Source of the DNA: Firmicutes bacterium UBA5201
Lineage (GTDB): Bacteria > Bacillota > Clostridia > Peptostreptococcales > Acidaminobacteraceae
Direction of reading: 5' to 3'
Assembly (NCBI GenBank): GCA_002412775.1
Contig: DHVT01000025.1
Coordinates: forward strand, 223,354 to 257,736
Length of the DNA stretch: 34,383 nucleotides
Positions 1 to 8,606 of this stretch are shown here, one piece after another (the stretch's first letter is position 1; every line of letters begins with the position of its first letter). Under the pieces are notes generated by a model. The model had not been told where the DNA came from, did not search any database, and saw only the letters and a program-made list of their open reading frames with translations. The position numbers and the translations under genes were made by a program.

Positions 1-75
1 TGCCACAATTGCGGCACAAAAAAACACTATAAAAATGCCAAGTACTGTCATCAATGTGGGCATGAAATCAGTTGA
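1..75 (+). CDS. C-terminal fragment of a zinc-ribbon protein (5' end outside window)
   Basis: Frame 1 is open from the first base to a TGA at 73-75. It reads CHNCG, then about ten residues, then CHQCGHEIS and the stop. Two CxxC knuckles 14 residues apart are the signature of a short zinc ribbon, often found at the end of membrane or regulatory proteins in Firmicutes. Only 24 residues are visible, so the main domain and function cannot be named. The stop lies 9 bp from the stop of the convergent gene on the other strand, and no terminator hairpin fits between them. Confidence 0.7.
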   Translation, partial: CHNCGTKKHYKNAKYCHQCGHEIS

Positions 76-84
76 TTCACCGTT

Positions 85-1065
85 TCACCGGTTCAGCGCA
101 TTGACCACACATCTGTAGCCCTCAGTATTCTCCTGTAGTGGTTTATCTTCGAATAGAGCTTCAACAATGGTTTTGTAATCACTCAAATGGTTGCATCTTC
201 TGATCTGATCGGCAAACTGCGCATTGTCCTCGAAAATATGAATCATATAAAACCAGATTTCTTTCATTTTGGAGAGCGCGTATTGCTCCGTCCTCATCAC
301 CTTCAGATAATCATTGAATAGCGTGTCATGAAAACTTTTGAAGACCGCCTTGTTTGTAGGGGTGGTCTTTTTGATATTGCCGAGCAGTCCTGGATTGCCG
401 ATGATGCCTCTACCGAGCATCAAATTCTCGACACTTGGATACTTTGAGACGATGTTTTGGTGTTCGCCTAGAGTGAAAATATCGCCATTGTAACATACCG
501 GTGCCTTGACTTCATCCAGTACTGCGCCAAAGACTGCCAAATTTGGAGTGTTCCTGTACATGTCCCTTTGGATTCGAGGATGTATAATCAGTTCTTCAAG
601 GGGATACTTGTTGAAAATTTTCACGAGTTCATAAAACTCTTCGGGATCATATTTGCCTAGTCTGGTTTTGATCGAAATTCTCATTTTTGCTTGGCTGTAG
701 ATCTCATCCAAAAATTGGTCAAGTGCGTTGGTATGGAAAATGAACCCGGACCCTTTGTTTTTAGCGACTACGGTGTTTGACGGACATCCGAGATTGAGAT
801 TGATCTCATCGTAGCCATATTCGCATATGACGTTCGCTGTACTGATGAAATCGTCGGAATTGTTTCCTAGAATTTGAGGGACGGTGTATTGTCCTATGTT
901 GTTTTCAGGAAGAATTTCATCCAGTTCCTTCGCGGAAAGACGGGCATTGGAATTGGTTGAGATGAATGGGGTGAAGTATTTGTCCATTTTCTCAAAGTGA
1001 TTGTGATAGGCTTTTCTATATATATAATTGGTCACACCCTCAAGTGGTGCTAGGTAATAGTTCAT
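85..1065 (-). CDS. tRNA-dihydrouridine synthase family protein
   Basis: FMN-dependent enzyme predicted to reduce uridine to dihydrouridine in the tRNA D-loop, in the cytoplasm. The 326-residue protein has the family's usual length and TIM-barrel landmarks: N-terminal APLEGVT (residues 6-12), the catalytic-cysteine segment NLNLGCPSNTVV with Cys94, the KGSGF phosphate/FMN loop near 104-108, a CYNGDI strand near 190 and the C-terminal LGRGIIGNP segment. The start is an ATG with AAGGAG a short distance upstream on the minus strand. It stands alone, divergent from the hydrolase gene and tail-to-tail with the zinc-ribbon gene. Which uridine it modifies (DusA, B or C class) cannot be settled by eye; the short barrel and sequence feel closest to the DusC-like Firmicute proteins. 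Confidence 0.9.
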   Translation of the reverse strand: MNYYLAPLEGVTNYIYRKAYHNHFEKMDKYFTPFISTNSNARLSAKELDEILPENNIGQYTVPQILGNNSDDFISTANVICEYGYDEINLNLGCPSNTVVAKNKGSGFIFHTNALDQFLDEIYSQAKMRISIKTRLGKYDPEEFYELVKIFNKYPLEELIIHPRIQRDMYRNTPNLAVFGAVLDEVKAPVCYNGDIFTLGEHQNIVSKYPSVENLMLGRGIIGNPGLLGNIKKTTPTNKAVFKSFHDTLFNDYLKVMRTEQYALSKMKEIWFYMIHIFEDNAQFADQIRRCNHLSDYKTIVEALFEDKPLQENTEGYRCVVNALNR

Positions 1066-1173
1066 TCATATACTCCTTGATCAAAGACGTTTATTATCTA
1101 TTATAGTGTATTATCCATCAAAAGAGAAAACAAACTGAAAAAATGGTATACTGATTATTGGAATAGAAATATA

Positions 1174-1179
1174 TATAAT
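1174..1179 (+). promoter_or_regulatory. Candidate -10 element for the alpha/beta hydrolase gene
   Basis: A perfect TATAAT lies 25 bp before the ATG at 1205. The hexamer 17 bp upstream (CTGATT) is a poor -35 match, so this is a tentative promoter; TATACT at about 1148-1153 is an alternative. Confidence 0.35.
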
Positions 1180-1204
1180 ATTAAGGTGTGAGAGGGCAAT
1201 ACAT

Positions 1205-2251
1205 ATGAAAAAAATCGGACTTTACTTACTAGGGATCATCGTTCTGTTTTCACTGGTTTCAATGGTTGTGAGCAAAATTATTTATGATGGACAGTTTCCA
1301 AGATATGAACGACATGATGAAACGGTCTCGGCAAATTTGAGATATGGAGATCTGGAACCGGATTATCCGAGAGAACTTGTGGATTTCAAATCAGGGGACA
1401 ATCTTTTGAAAGGGTATGTTTATGGTTCTGAAAACTCTCTAGGACTCGTTGTGGTTGCACACGGTCTGGGTGGTGGAGCAGACAGTTATCTGCCTCAGAT
1501 CACATATTTTGTCGATCATGGATGGCGTGTTTTTGCCTATGATGCGACAGGAAGTTTTGACAGTGAAGGTAAAACGACTAAAGGGTTTCCGCAGGCACTA
1601 CTTGACCTTGACGCCGCACTGAGCTACATCGATTCTATTACATCGTTTGAAGCGCTTCCAGTAGTGCTTTTCGGTCACAGCTGGGGTGGCTATGCTGTCG
1701 CGAATGTGCTACATTTTGATCATGAAATAGCTGGAGTGGTCAGTGTTTCTGGAGCGAGCAGTGCGATGTCCATGATCATGGAACAAGGGGAAAGGATGAT
1801 GGGTGGATTCATCTATGTCCAGTACCCATATCTGTGGCTCTATCAAAGATTATTGTTTGGTGAATCGGTATCCTATGATGCTATTGAGGCCATCAATAAA
1901 AAGGACATTCCGGTTCTGATCATTCATGGAACTGAAGATGAGATGGTGGACTATAATGGGAGCGCCGTTATCGCCGGAATAGAGAAAGTGACCAATCCAA
2001 AAGTTGAAACTGTCGTACAAAGCCTTCCAGGAAGAAATGGGCACAACAGTCTGTTCAAATCAGAAACCGCAGTGGCATATATTGAAAAGGTCAATGTAGA
2101 GTATAAAGCATTATATGATCAATATGATGCAACTATACCTTATGGGATCAGGCAGGAATTCTATTCAAATATTGACCGTTCATTGGCTCAAGATTTGGAC
2201 GATTCACTCATGGGTGAAATTCAGCGGTTTTTCTTGAAATGTATTCGTTGA
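1205..2251 (+). CDS. Membrane-anchored alpha/beta hydrolase
   Basis: Predicted serine hydrolase held at the outer face of the membrane by an N-terminal helix (about residues 5-24). The body is an alpha/beta-hydrolase fold: oxyanion-loop strand VVVAHGLGGG (83-91), nucleophile elbow GHSWGG with Ser159, acid HGTED with Asp245, and catalytic His280 in the GHNSLF segment. Order and spacing of the triad are canonical. The closest family is the S9-like/DUF1100-type hydrolases of the YqkD/FrsA kind; the substrate cannot be read. The start ATG follows a GAGAGGG ribosome-binding site. The following MFS gene begins 52 bp later, so co-transcription is possible, although a TATAAT also lies between them. 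Confidence 0.85.
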   Translation: MKKIGLYLLGIIVLFSLVSMVVSKIIYDGQFPRYERHDETVSANLRYGDLEPDYPRELVDFKSGDNLLKGYVYGSENSLGLVVVAHGLGGGADSYLPQITYFVDHGWRVFAYDATGSFDSEGKTTKGFPQALLDLDAALSYIDSITSFEALPVVLFGHSWGGYAVANVLHFDHEIAGVVSVSGASSAMSMIMEQGERMMGGFIYVQYPYLWLYQRLLFGESVSYDAIEAINKKDIPVLIIHGTEDEMVDYNGSAVIAGIEKVTNPKVETVVQSLPGRNGHNSLFKSETAVAYIEKVNVEYKALYDQYDATIPYGIRQEFYSNIDRSLAQDLDDSLMGEIQRFFLKCIR

Positions 2252-2268
2252 TTTTCATTTTTTTCGGA

Positions 2269-2274
2269 TATAAT
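2269..2274 (+). promoter_or_regulatory. Candidate -10 element for the MFS gene
   Basis: TATAAT lies 30 bp upstream of the MFS start. TTGATT at 2248-2253 could serve as -35, but the spacer is only 15 bp, so support is weak. Confidence 0.3.
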
Positions 2275-2303
2275 TTTGAAAGTGTAAGAGGACGTGACTC
2301 AAT

Positions 2304-3563
2304 ATGATCAAAAAGACAGCGCTGAGAATCAACAAACATTTTTATTATGGATGGATCGTTCTTGTGACGGCAACATTGGCGGCATTTTTTTCATCACCAG
2401 GCCAGACCTATTCGATCTCTGCGTTCATTAGTCACTATATCAATGATTTCGGTTATTCGAGGACTTATATTTCCACCATATATTCCATAGCCACTGTCAT
2501 TTCCGGTATGCTCATGATTTTCATGGGAAGAGCCGTCGATCGCTTTGGATCCAGGCGAATGCTCATAGTTGCGGGAATCGGTCTCGCTATGACCACTTTT
2601 TTCAATAGTACGGTGATGAACATCCCGATGATCTTCATCGGATTTTTCTTCCTGAGATTCTTCGGTCAAGGGTCATTGACGTTGATTCCAGGCGCACTGG
2701 TGCCTCAGTGGTTTGAAAAAAGAAGGGCATTTGCGCTCAGTATCGTGACCATGGGCAATATCCTTGGAAACCTCATTGTGCCTGTATTCACTACAATAAT
2801 CATCGCAAGCAAAGGGTGGCGCTTCGCATGGCAAGTCTGGGGTGTTTTGCTCCTCGTGGTGTTCATACCATGGGTCGTCGCCACTGTGATCAACAAACCT
2901 GAGGATATCGGTCTTTTGCCCGACAACAGGATCGCACTGGACGAGAATGAGACGAGAGCCGAGCTGGAAAGAATGGAGCTGACTTCGTTTTCAATGGATC
3001 AGGCGATCAAGACTTTGGCTTTTTGGGCCATTGGATTCATTTCAATGATTGTGCCGCTCATCAGCACAGGGATGATGTTTCATTTTTATTCTCTGATGGG
3101 CACAAAGAATGTCCTGCCGGAACAGACGGCTTTCGTCATTGGACTTGTGGCTTTGCCAGGACTCATATCACCGCTCGTTTCGAGATGGGTCATTGACCGT
3201 TATAGACCGAGAATCATACTTCTCTTTACGCTCTTTGCTATTGCGATGGACATGTTCTTCATGTTGACGGTGAAATCCGTGATCGGAGCGATGATCTTCA
3301 TGTTGATATACGGACTTGTGACCAGCATTCAGAATATTTCGATCAACGTGCTCTGGGTACAGTATTTCGGAAGAAAGCACCTTGGAAGCATTCGCGGTGC
3401 TGCGACAGTGTTTACAGTTATAGGTTCAGCATTTGGAACTGTACCTTTCGGTCTCAGTTATGACCTCACTGGAAGTTATTCCACAGTCTTTGTCTCAATG
3501 GCAATCCTGGCTTTGGGAGGTATGGTACTCGCGGGATCCGTGCATCAACCCGTGAAAAAATGA
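2304..3563 (+). CDS. MFS transporter, OFA/monocarboxylate-type
   Basis: A 419-residue polytopic membrane protein with about twelve hydrophobic segments in two halves split by a charged loop near residues 200-235. The N-terminal YYGWIVLVTATLAAFF and the loop 2-3 motif GRAVDRFGSRRM (family motif G-x-x-x-D-R-x-G-x-R) are typical of the oxalate/formate antiporter (OFA) and monocarboxylate branch of the major facilitator superfamily. The likely role is uptake or exchange of a small organic acid; the substrate is not identifiable. The start ATG has an upstream AAGAGGACG sequence as a modest ribosome-binding site. The gene ends just before a perfect palindrome that can act as terminator. Confidence 0.85.
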   Translation: MIKKTALRINKHFYYGWIVLVTATLAAFFSSPGQTYSISAFISHYINDFGYSRTYISTIYSIATVISGMLMIFMGRAVDRFGSRRMLIVAGIGLAMTTFFNSTVMNIPMIFIGFFFLRFFGQGSLTLIPGALVPQWFEKRRAFALSIVTMGNILGNLIVPVFTTIIIASKGWRFAWQVWGVLLLVVFIPWVVATVINKPEDIGLLPDNRIALDENETRAELERMELTSFSMDQAIKTLAFWAIGFISMIVPLISTGMMFHFYSLMGTKNVLPEQTAFVIGLVALPGLISPLVSRWVIDRYRPRIILLFTLFAIAMDMFFMLTVKSVIGAMIFMLIYGLVTSIQNISINVLWVQYFGRKHLGSIRGAATVFTVIGSAFGTVPFGLSYDLTGSYSTVFVSMAILALGGMVLAGSVHQPVKK

Positions 3564-3564
3564 T

Positions 3565-3628
3565 AAAAGGGGACAGGTCCAAAGTGGTACCTAGCAAGCT
3601 AGATACCACTTTGGACCTGTCCCCTTTT
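3565..3628. repeat. REP-like palindromic element (complete copy), possible bidirectional terminator
   Basis: Two 25-nt arms (3565-3589 and 3604-3628) are exact reverse complements. They run AAAAGGGGACAGGTCC onward to GTGGTA. A 14-nt centre contains a second small stem (CTAG-caag-CTAG). The element fills the gap between convergent genes, and its A- and T-flanked stem could terminate transcription both ways. The same core recurs at 34334-34376. GGGGACAGGTCC-type palindromes resemble the REP elements mobilised by Y1/RAYT transposases, but no transposase is in the window. Confidence 0.85.
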
Positions 3629-3638
3629 GTATCCCCTT

Positions 3639-4781
3639 TTATTCGAAAGTTGGTTCGAACGATAAGTCCTTAAGTGAACCGATCCCAGATTTCATGACGA
3701 GATTGCGGATGTTCTTTGAGTACATGGCGGGGCTTTTGAGGTTTTTCAGGAAAATGTTTCTTCGGATGTGATCACAGGACAGGTCATATCTGAGTTCTGC
3801 GAATTCCAGTCCTTGTTTCAGCGATTCATAAAGTTTGAGAGAGGTATCCAGTGCGTAGCTGAAACCTTCTGCGGATGTTGGGCTTGTAGCGCCTGCAGCT
3901 TCTCCGAGAAGTGCCATGGAGAGCTTCCCACCAGATGAAAGATTCAGTCTGGATGCAAATCGAAGTTGTCTTACCGATGTTGAACGTTCAATGAACGCGC
4001 CTTCTGTTGTAAATGGGGTTTCCAGTGAGACGCCCAAGTAATTTGCAGTTTTTTCTCTTAAGAGTTCAAATTTTTGAAGCCTTTCCTTTGGGGTGTCAGC
4101 ATGCGGACCGTTTAATGGAAGGGCAGTACCCAATATGAGTTGATTGCCCTTTTGTATGGTCCATGAATAGTAATCCGTGATTGTACTGTCAAAAATACCT
4201 GTGTAGTAGGGCGTAGTCGATGCGATAGGATACCATTTCTGGATGCTGATGTATTTTTCAGGCTTTGCATATTCACTTAAAACGGTGCGTCTCACCAAAG
4301 AATTCGCACCATCGGCCGCAACGAGAAATTGTGCTCTGAGTATGGTTTTGCCCTGGTTAAGGTGAACCTCCCAGTGATCGTCTTTGACATGGATGGAGCT
4401 GACCACATCACCAACGTGTTTGTCTATATGATCCGGGATGAGTGAAAAAAGATAGCGATCGAATTTTTCACGGTCCAAATTGTAGTAATACCTTTGATAG
4501 TAGCGTTCCAACGAGTTGTCAAAGTCGATGGTTCTGACTTTGAATATTTGGGGATTCTCAAGAATATCCGACGGTATGTTTAGATTGAGTTTGGCCAGCA
4601 TTTTTTGCGCATCGGGTGAAAGTAGTCCGCCGCAAGCTTTTCGTCTGTGTGGGTCAACAGGTTGATCAAGTCTGCGTTTGTCGACCAGCCCGACTTTATA
4701 ATGGTTTGAGTTGTCACTTGAAAGCAGTCTTGCCAGATTGGAACCTGCAGGACCGGCACCTATGATCAGAATATCGTACAT
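3639..4781 (-). CDS. FAD-dependent oxidoreductase, geranylgeranyl-reductase-like family
   Basis: A 380-residue flavoprotein. Landmarks in order: dinucleotide-binding GxGxxG (residues 8-13, GAGPAG), an ACGG motif near 49-52 typical of the geranylgeranyl reductase/flavin hydroxylase group, FLVAADGANSLVRR near 150, and LLGEAAGATSPTSAEG near 290-305, the second FAD contact. In this last motif the usual GD is GE. Family members reduce isoprenoid double bonds or act as flavin monooxygenases; the substrate here is unknown. It is a single gene on the minus strand with GGAGGTG before its ATG. A long palindrome lies in its promoter region (4812-4833). Confidence 0.8.
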   Translation of the reverse strand: MYDILIIGAGPAGSNLARLLSSDNSNHYKVGLVDKRRLDQPVDPHRRKACGGLLSPDAQKMLAKLNLNIPSDILENPQIFKVRTIDFDNSLERYYQRYYYNLDREKFDRYLFSLIPDHIDKHVGDVVSSIHVKDDHWEVHLNQGKTILRAQFLVAADGANSLVRRTVLSEYAKPEKYISIQKWYPIASTTPYYTGIFDSTITDYYSWTIQKGNQLILGTALPLNGPHADTPKERLQKFELLREKTANYLGVSLETPFTTEGAFIERSTSVRQLRFASRLNLSSGGKLSMALLGEAAGATSPTSAEGFSYALDTSLKLYESLKQGLEFAELRYDLSCDHIRRNIFLKNLKSPAMYSKNIRNLVMKSGIGSLKDLSFEPTFE

Positions 4782-4811
4782 CTACTTCACCTCCGTAAGT
4801 ACAGAATATCA

Positions 4812-4833
4812 TATTGTTTATTGATAAACAATA
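4812..4833. promoter_or_regulatory. 22-bp palindrome overlapping the FAD-reductase promoter (possible operator)
   Basis: Two perfect 10-nt arms (TATTGTTTAT and ATAAACAATA) flank a 2-bp centre. Read on the minus strand it contains TTGTTT as a -35, followed after 17 bp by TATTCT as -10, so a bound repressor would block that promoter. The core TTGTT...AACAA resembles Rex or TetR-family operators. Confidence 0.5.
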
Positions 4834-4949
4834 AAAAATAACCGTAAAAGAACAATATTATTTTTTTGTGACATTCGCCTATCGAGATAAGTGTTGTGGT
4901 AAAATAACTAAGTCACTCTTTAATTTTCTATCATTTTACTGGGGGTAAC

Positions 4950-6764
4950 ATGAATCAAGAAAACAAGATGAAAAGATCGCTGATGAGCAATGCTTTTTAT
5001 GTGTACCGGCACATGATGAAGTGGCATCCTGAATCCATCACCATGCTGGTGCTGAACACCCTTGCGGTGGCAGTGGCGCCTTTCATTTGGGTGGTGGTGC
5101 CAAAGCTGGTCATCGATGAGCTTCAAGGCGGAGCGAGACTGGACTGGATCATTACAGTACTTGCAGTGACCTTGATCATAACGGGAGTGGTTCACTTCAC
5201 AAAGGAAGCCTGCATCGGGATCTACAGGATGAAAATGTCGAGAATCCGGATGCTGTTCGGTCTGGAACTTCATGAGAAAGCCATGAATCTGGACTATCAC
5301 TATGCTGAAAACGTCGATACACAAAATCTCCTTCACAAGGCGACCAGAACCACTTCCAATCCGAATCATGGAATCGGAGGCGTCATGAAATATTCCTTCT
5401 CAATCCTTGGATACCTCATTGGATTCATAGGTTACACAGGCATTATTTTAAGACTTCATCCGGTCATACTCGCATATCTGTTGGTCAGTGTCGTTCTGGT
5501 CTACAGGCTTAAAAGCAAATCCGATCAATATAGGTTGTCCAGAGAGGATGACATACGCCCGGTCGAGAGAAAAGCGGGATACATAGCAAGGGTTTTAACC
5601 GATTTTGAATTTGGAAAAGACACGAGGATCTATCAGTTCAAAAATATGCTTCTGAAGAAAATGGAACATTTCAACATTGAAACGGAAGCCGTCGAAAAAG
5701 AGATCCACTCAAAGCAGCTGAAGGTTGAGCTCGTGGATACAGGACTTGTACTACTGAGAGACGGTATGGTGTACGGTTACATCACCTATATGACGCTCAG
5801 TGGTGGCATGTCTTTTGGTGATTTCATTCTTTACACGACTGCCATCAGTGGTTTTGCCGTCTGGATGCAGGAACTTATGAGGGATTACACCGAACTCAGA
5901 TTGACCACGAGATATGTGGATGATTACCGGGATTTCATGGAGATCAAAAATGAGGAAATCAAGGACGAGCCGTCGCCACTTCCAGCCGGCAACAGACTTT
6001 CCATCAACTTTCACAATGTCGATTTCGCATATCCTGGAACTGAAAAGCATGTGTTCAAATCCCTTTCCCTTCATATTCCCGCAGGACAGAAACTTGCGGT
6101 GGTGGGCATCAACGGTGCTGGGAAAACAAGCTTGATTAAGCTGTTGACCGGATTATACCGCCCTTCTCAAGGTAAAATAACCATAGAGGGCACTGATATA
6201 ACCACTATTCCGATCACAGAGCATTACAAATTGTTCTCTGTGGTTTATCAGGAAATCAAACCGCTTGCCGCAAACATCTCTGAAAATGTCGCGGCATCTG
6301 AAACCTATAATGAAAATTGGGTTTGGGATGCGGTTCAAAGGGCAGGTCTTAAGGACAAAGTCAATCGATTGACCAAAAAGCTGGATACGCCGCTCCTCAA
6401 AGTCATTGAAGACGACGGACTCGAGCTCTCGGGTGGCGAAAATCAAAAGCTCGCCCTGGCAAGGGCGCTTTACAAAAATGGTCCTATCGTGATTCTCGAC
6501 GAACCGACTGCCGCACTGGATCCGATAGCGGAAAAGGACATTTACGAGAGTTTCAGTGACATGATCGACGGCAGAACCGCCATTTTCATCTCACACCGTT
6601 TGTCCAGCACGAAGTTCTGTGACAAGGTCGCGTATTTTGAGAATGGAATTATCAAGGAATACGGCACACATCATGAACTTATGGCGCTTGGCGGAAAATA
6701 TGCCCATATGTTCAACACTCAAGCGAAATATTACCAGGAAAATGGGATGGAGGTGAGTGCCTGA
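4950..6764 (+). CDS. ABC exporter half-transporter, first subunit (TM domain plus ATPase)
   Basis: 604 residues: an N-terminal six-helix exporter domain (about 1-330) followed by a nucleotide-binding domain. Visible motifs are Walker A GINGAGKTS (about 386-394), Q-loop YQE, signature LSGGENQ (about 493), Walker B VILDEPTAALD (about 510-520) and the switch histidine in ISHRLSS. The gene overlaps its partner by one base (TGATG), which implies translational coupling and a heterodimer. The start ATG has a GGGGG sequence 5 bp upstream. Such pairs export drugs, lipids or peptides; nothing nearby defines the cargo. Both subunits keep all catalytic residues, so neither ATP site looks degenerate. Confidence 0.9.
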   Translation: MNQENKMKRSLMSNAFYVYRHMMKWHPESITMLVLNTLAVAVAPFIWVVVPKLVIDELQGGARLDWIITVLAVTLIITGVVHFTKEACIGIYRMKMSRIRMLFGLELHEKAMNLDYHYAENVDTQNLLHKATRTTSNPNHGIGGVMKYSFSILGYLIGFIGYTGIILRLHPVILAYLLVSVVLVYRLKSKSDQYRLSREDDIRPVERKAGYIARVLTDFEFGKDTRIYQFKNMLLKKMEHFNIETEAVEKEIHSKQLKVELVDTGLVLLRDGMVYGYITYMTLSGGMSFGDFILYTTAISGFAVWMQELMRDYTELRLTTRYVDDYRDFMEIKNEEIKDEPSPLPAGNRLSINFHNVDFAYPGTEKHVFKSLSLHIPAGQKLAVVGINGAGKTSLIKLLTGLYRPSQGKITIEGTDITTIPITEHYKLFSVVYQEIKPLAANISENVAASETYNENWVWDAVQRAGLKDKVNRLTKKLDTPLLKVIEDDGLELSGGENQKLALARALYKNGPIVILDEPTAALDPIAEKDIYESFSDMIDGRTAIFISHRLSSTKFCDKVAYFENGIIKEYGTHHELMALGGKYAHMFNTQAKYYQENGMEVSA

Positions 6765-8557
6765 TGGAAAAGCATGAATTTTTGAACAGCAACCGGGATG
6801 TCATCCAGTATTTTGTCCGTTTGGTGGGCAGACTCTCTCCGAAATATATGCCGACACTGCTCGTCCAGTCACTTTTCAAAACCATGAGACCACTCATATT
6901 CATCATTGGCCCTAAACTGATTGTCGATGAACTCATAGGACTTCAAAGGGTAGATCGCTTGGTGCTTATGATCGCTGCGATCGCCATAGGAAATTTTGCG
7001 ATCGGTGCGGTTGAGAAGGTGCTGAAAGCTCGGACTGAACTCATGACCTATCAGTTCAACAATGCATTTGAGAGGCATATTTCAAAAAAGACAGTTGAAA
7101 TCGATTTTGAGAACGTTGAGGATCCGGAAATTCTCAATCTCAAGGAACGCGCGCTGTTTGCGGTCAGAAACCACGGTCTCATGTATGTGATGGTGGAGGC
7201 GCTGTCGAAGGTGGCCAATGAAATCATATTGATCATAGGACTTTCTGCCATCATATGGACGTTCAGCCCATGGGTGTTGGTGCTTCTCATAAGTGTGGTG
7301 ATCATCAATAGCTTCATTTTCAAGAAAGTCCAGAAATATTATTATCTCGAATCCACCCAGACGGTGGGAGCCAACAGGGCATTCGTCTATTACATCAATC
7401 AGTCCTCGGACCTCGAGGTTGCAAAAGACCTGCGCTTATATGACATGTCACCGATGGTGATCGATAAGATGAACCGTTTCAATCTAAAGACTTACACTTT
7501 GTATCTCAAAATCTATGGTGCCATCAGCAGACTCAACGGCCTGGTCAGTGTCAATGTACAGATCCAGACGGTGATCATCTATTATCTTCTGGCCGCGAGA
7601 ACTTTAGCGGGAGCCGTGACCATCGGCAATTTCATGATGTATGCCAGTGCTGTGGGCAAGTTCAGTATGAGCATGAACACTTTTGTGAGCAGCATCATTG
7701 AAGTCAATCGACTGTGCAGGCAGCTTGAGCTTTTGGTGGAATACGAAAAGATTCCCGCGTCCAAAGACAGTGGCAACCAGCCGATGCCGGAGGGCGAGAA
7801 CTATGAAATCGAGTTCCACGATGTGTCATTCAAATATCCAAGGGCAGACGATTTCACTCTGAAAAACATCTCGGTGACCATTCGTCCCGGCGAGAAGATT
7901 TCAATCATTGGCCTCAATGGAGCAGGGAAGACGACTTTCGTAAAACTGCTCACCAGGCTTTACAAACCAACAGAGGGCAAGATCACTGTAAATGGAATCG
8001 ACATACAAACGGTGGATTACGAAACTTACATGTCAAAGATTGCAGCTGTATTTCAGGATTATAGGCTGTTCGGTTTGACGGTGGAAGAAAACATCACAGG
8101 CAAGATTGCCTCGGAAGATGAAAGTCCTGAACTCTTTGAGATTCTAAGAGAAGTGGGGGCATCTGGCGATATTGAAGCCTTGCCTTTCGGCCTTAAAACA
8201 CCTCTCGACAAAAGGTATGACAAAGAGGCGACCAAACTCTCAGGAGGCCAATCGCAAAAGATCGCCATCGCGAGGGCACTTTACAAAAATGCTCCGATTG
8301 TCGTATTGGATGAACCGACTGCGGCACTGGATCCTCTTGCGGAACACGATGTCTATTTGCGTTTCGACCAGATGGTCCAGGATAAAACCGCGATCTACAT
8401 CTCGCACAGATTGTCCAGTTGCAGATTCTGTGACCGCATCCTGGTGTTTGACAAAGGAAAAATCATACAAGTGGGCTCGCATGATGAGCTCATCCGGAAT
8501 AAAGGGTCGCAGTATGAACTGATGTTCAATGCTCAGGCCACTTATTACTCCGCTTAA
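6764..8557 (+). CDS. ABC exporter half-transporter, second subunit
   Basis: 597 residues with the same architecture as the preceding gene: a six-helix membrane domain, then an ATPase with Walker A GLNGAGKTT (about 383-391), Q-loop FQD, signature LSGGQSQ (about 492), Walker B VVLDEPTAALD and ISHRLSS. The start codon overlaps the upstream stop (TGATG) and is served by GGAGGTG inside the end of the first gene. The two proteins are alike enough to be ancient duplicates. A strong terminator follows at once, so the operon contains only these two genes. Confidence 0.9.
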   Translation: MEKHEFLNSNRDVIQYFVRLVGRLSPKYMPTLLVQSLFKTMRPLIFIIGPKLIVDELIGLQRVDRLVLMIAAIAIGNFAIGAVEKVLKARTELMTYQFNNAFERHISKKTVEIDFENVEDPEILNLKERALFAVRNHGLMYVMVEALSKVANEIILIIGLSAIIWTFSPWVLVLLISVVIINSFIFKKVQKYYYLESTQTVGANRAFVYYINQSSDLEVAKDLRLYDMSPMVIDKMNRFNLKTYTLYLKIYGAISRLNGLVSVNVQIQTVIIYYLLAARTLAGAVTIGNFMMYASAVGKFSMSMNTFVSSIIEVNRLCRQLELLVEYEKIPASKDSGNQPMPEGENYEIEFHDVSFKYPRADDFTLKNISVTIRPGEKISIIGLNGAGKTTFVKLLTRLYKPTEGKITVNGIDIQTVDYETYMSKIAAVFQDYRLFGLTVEENITGKIASEDESPELFEILREVGASGDIEALPFGLKTPLDKRYDKEATKLSGGQSQKIAIARALYKNAPIVVLDEPTAALDPLAEHDVYLRFDQMVQDKTAIYISHRLSSCRFCDRILVFDKGKIIQVGSHDELIRNKGSQYELMFNAQATYYSA

Positions 8558-8606
8558 AACTAAGAAGGACCCTGCAGCTTCGCTGCAGGGTCCTTCTTAG
8601 TTTTTT
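8556..8606. terminator. Bidirectional intrinsic terminator between ABC operon and psuG
   Basis: The 22-nt arms 8556-8577 and 8583-8604 are exact reverse complements around a CTTCG loop. The stem is A-rich at the left foot and ends in TTTTTT at the right, so it works for both convergent operons. It overlaps both stop codon regions. Confidence 0.92.
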
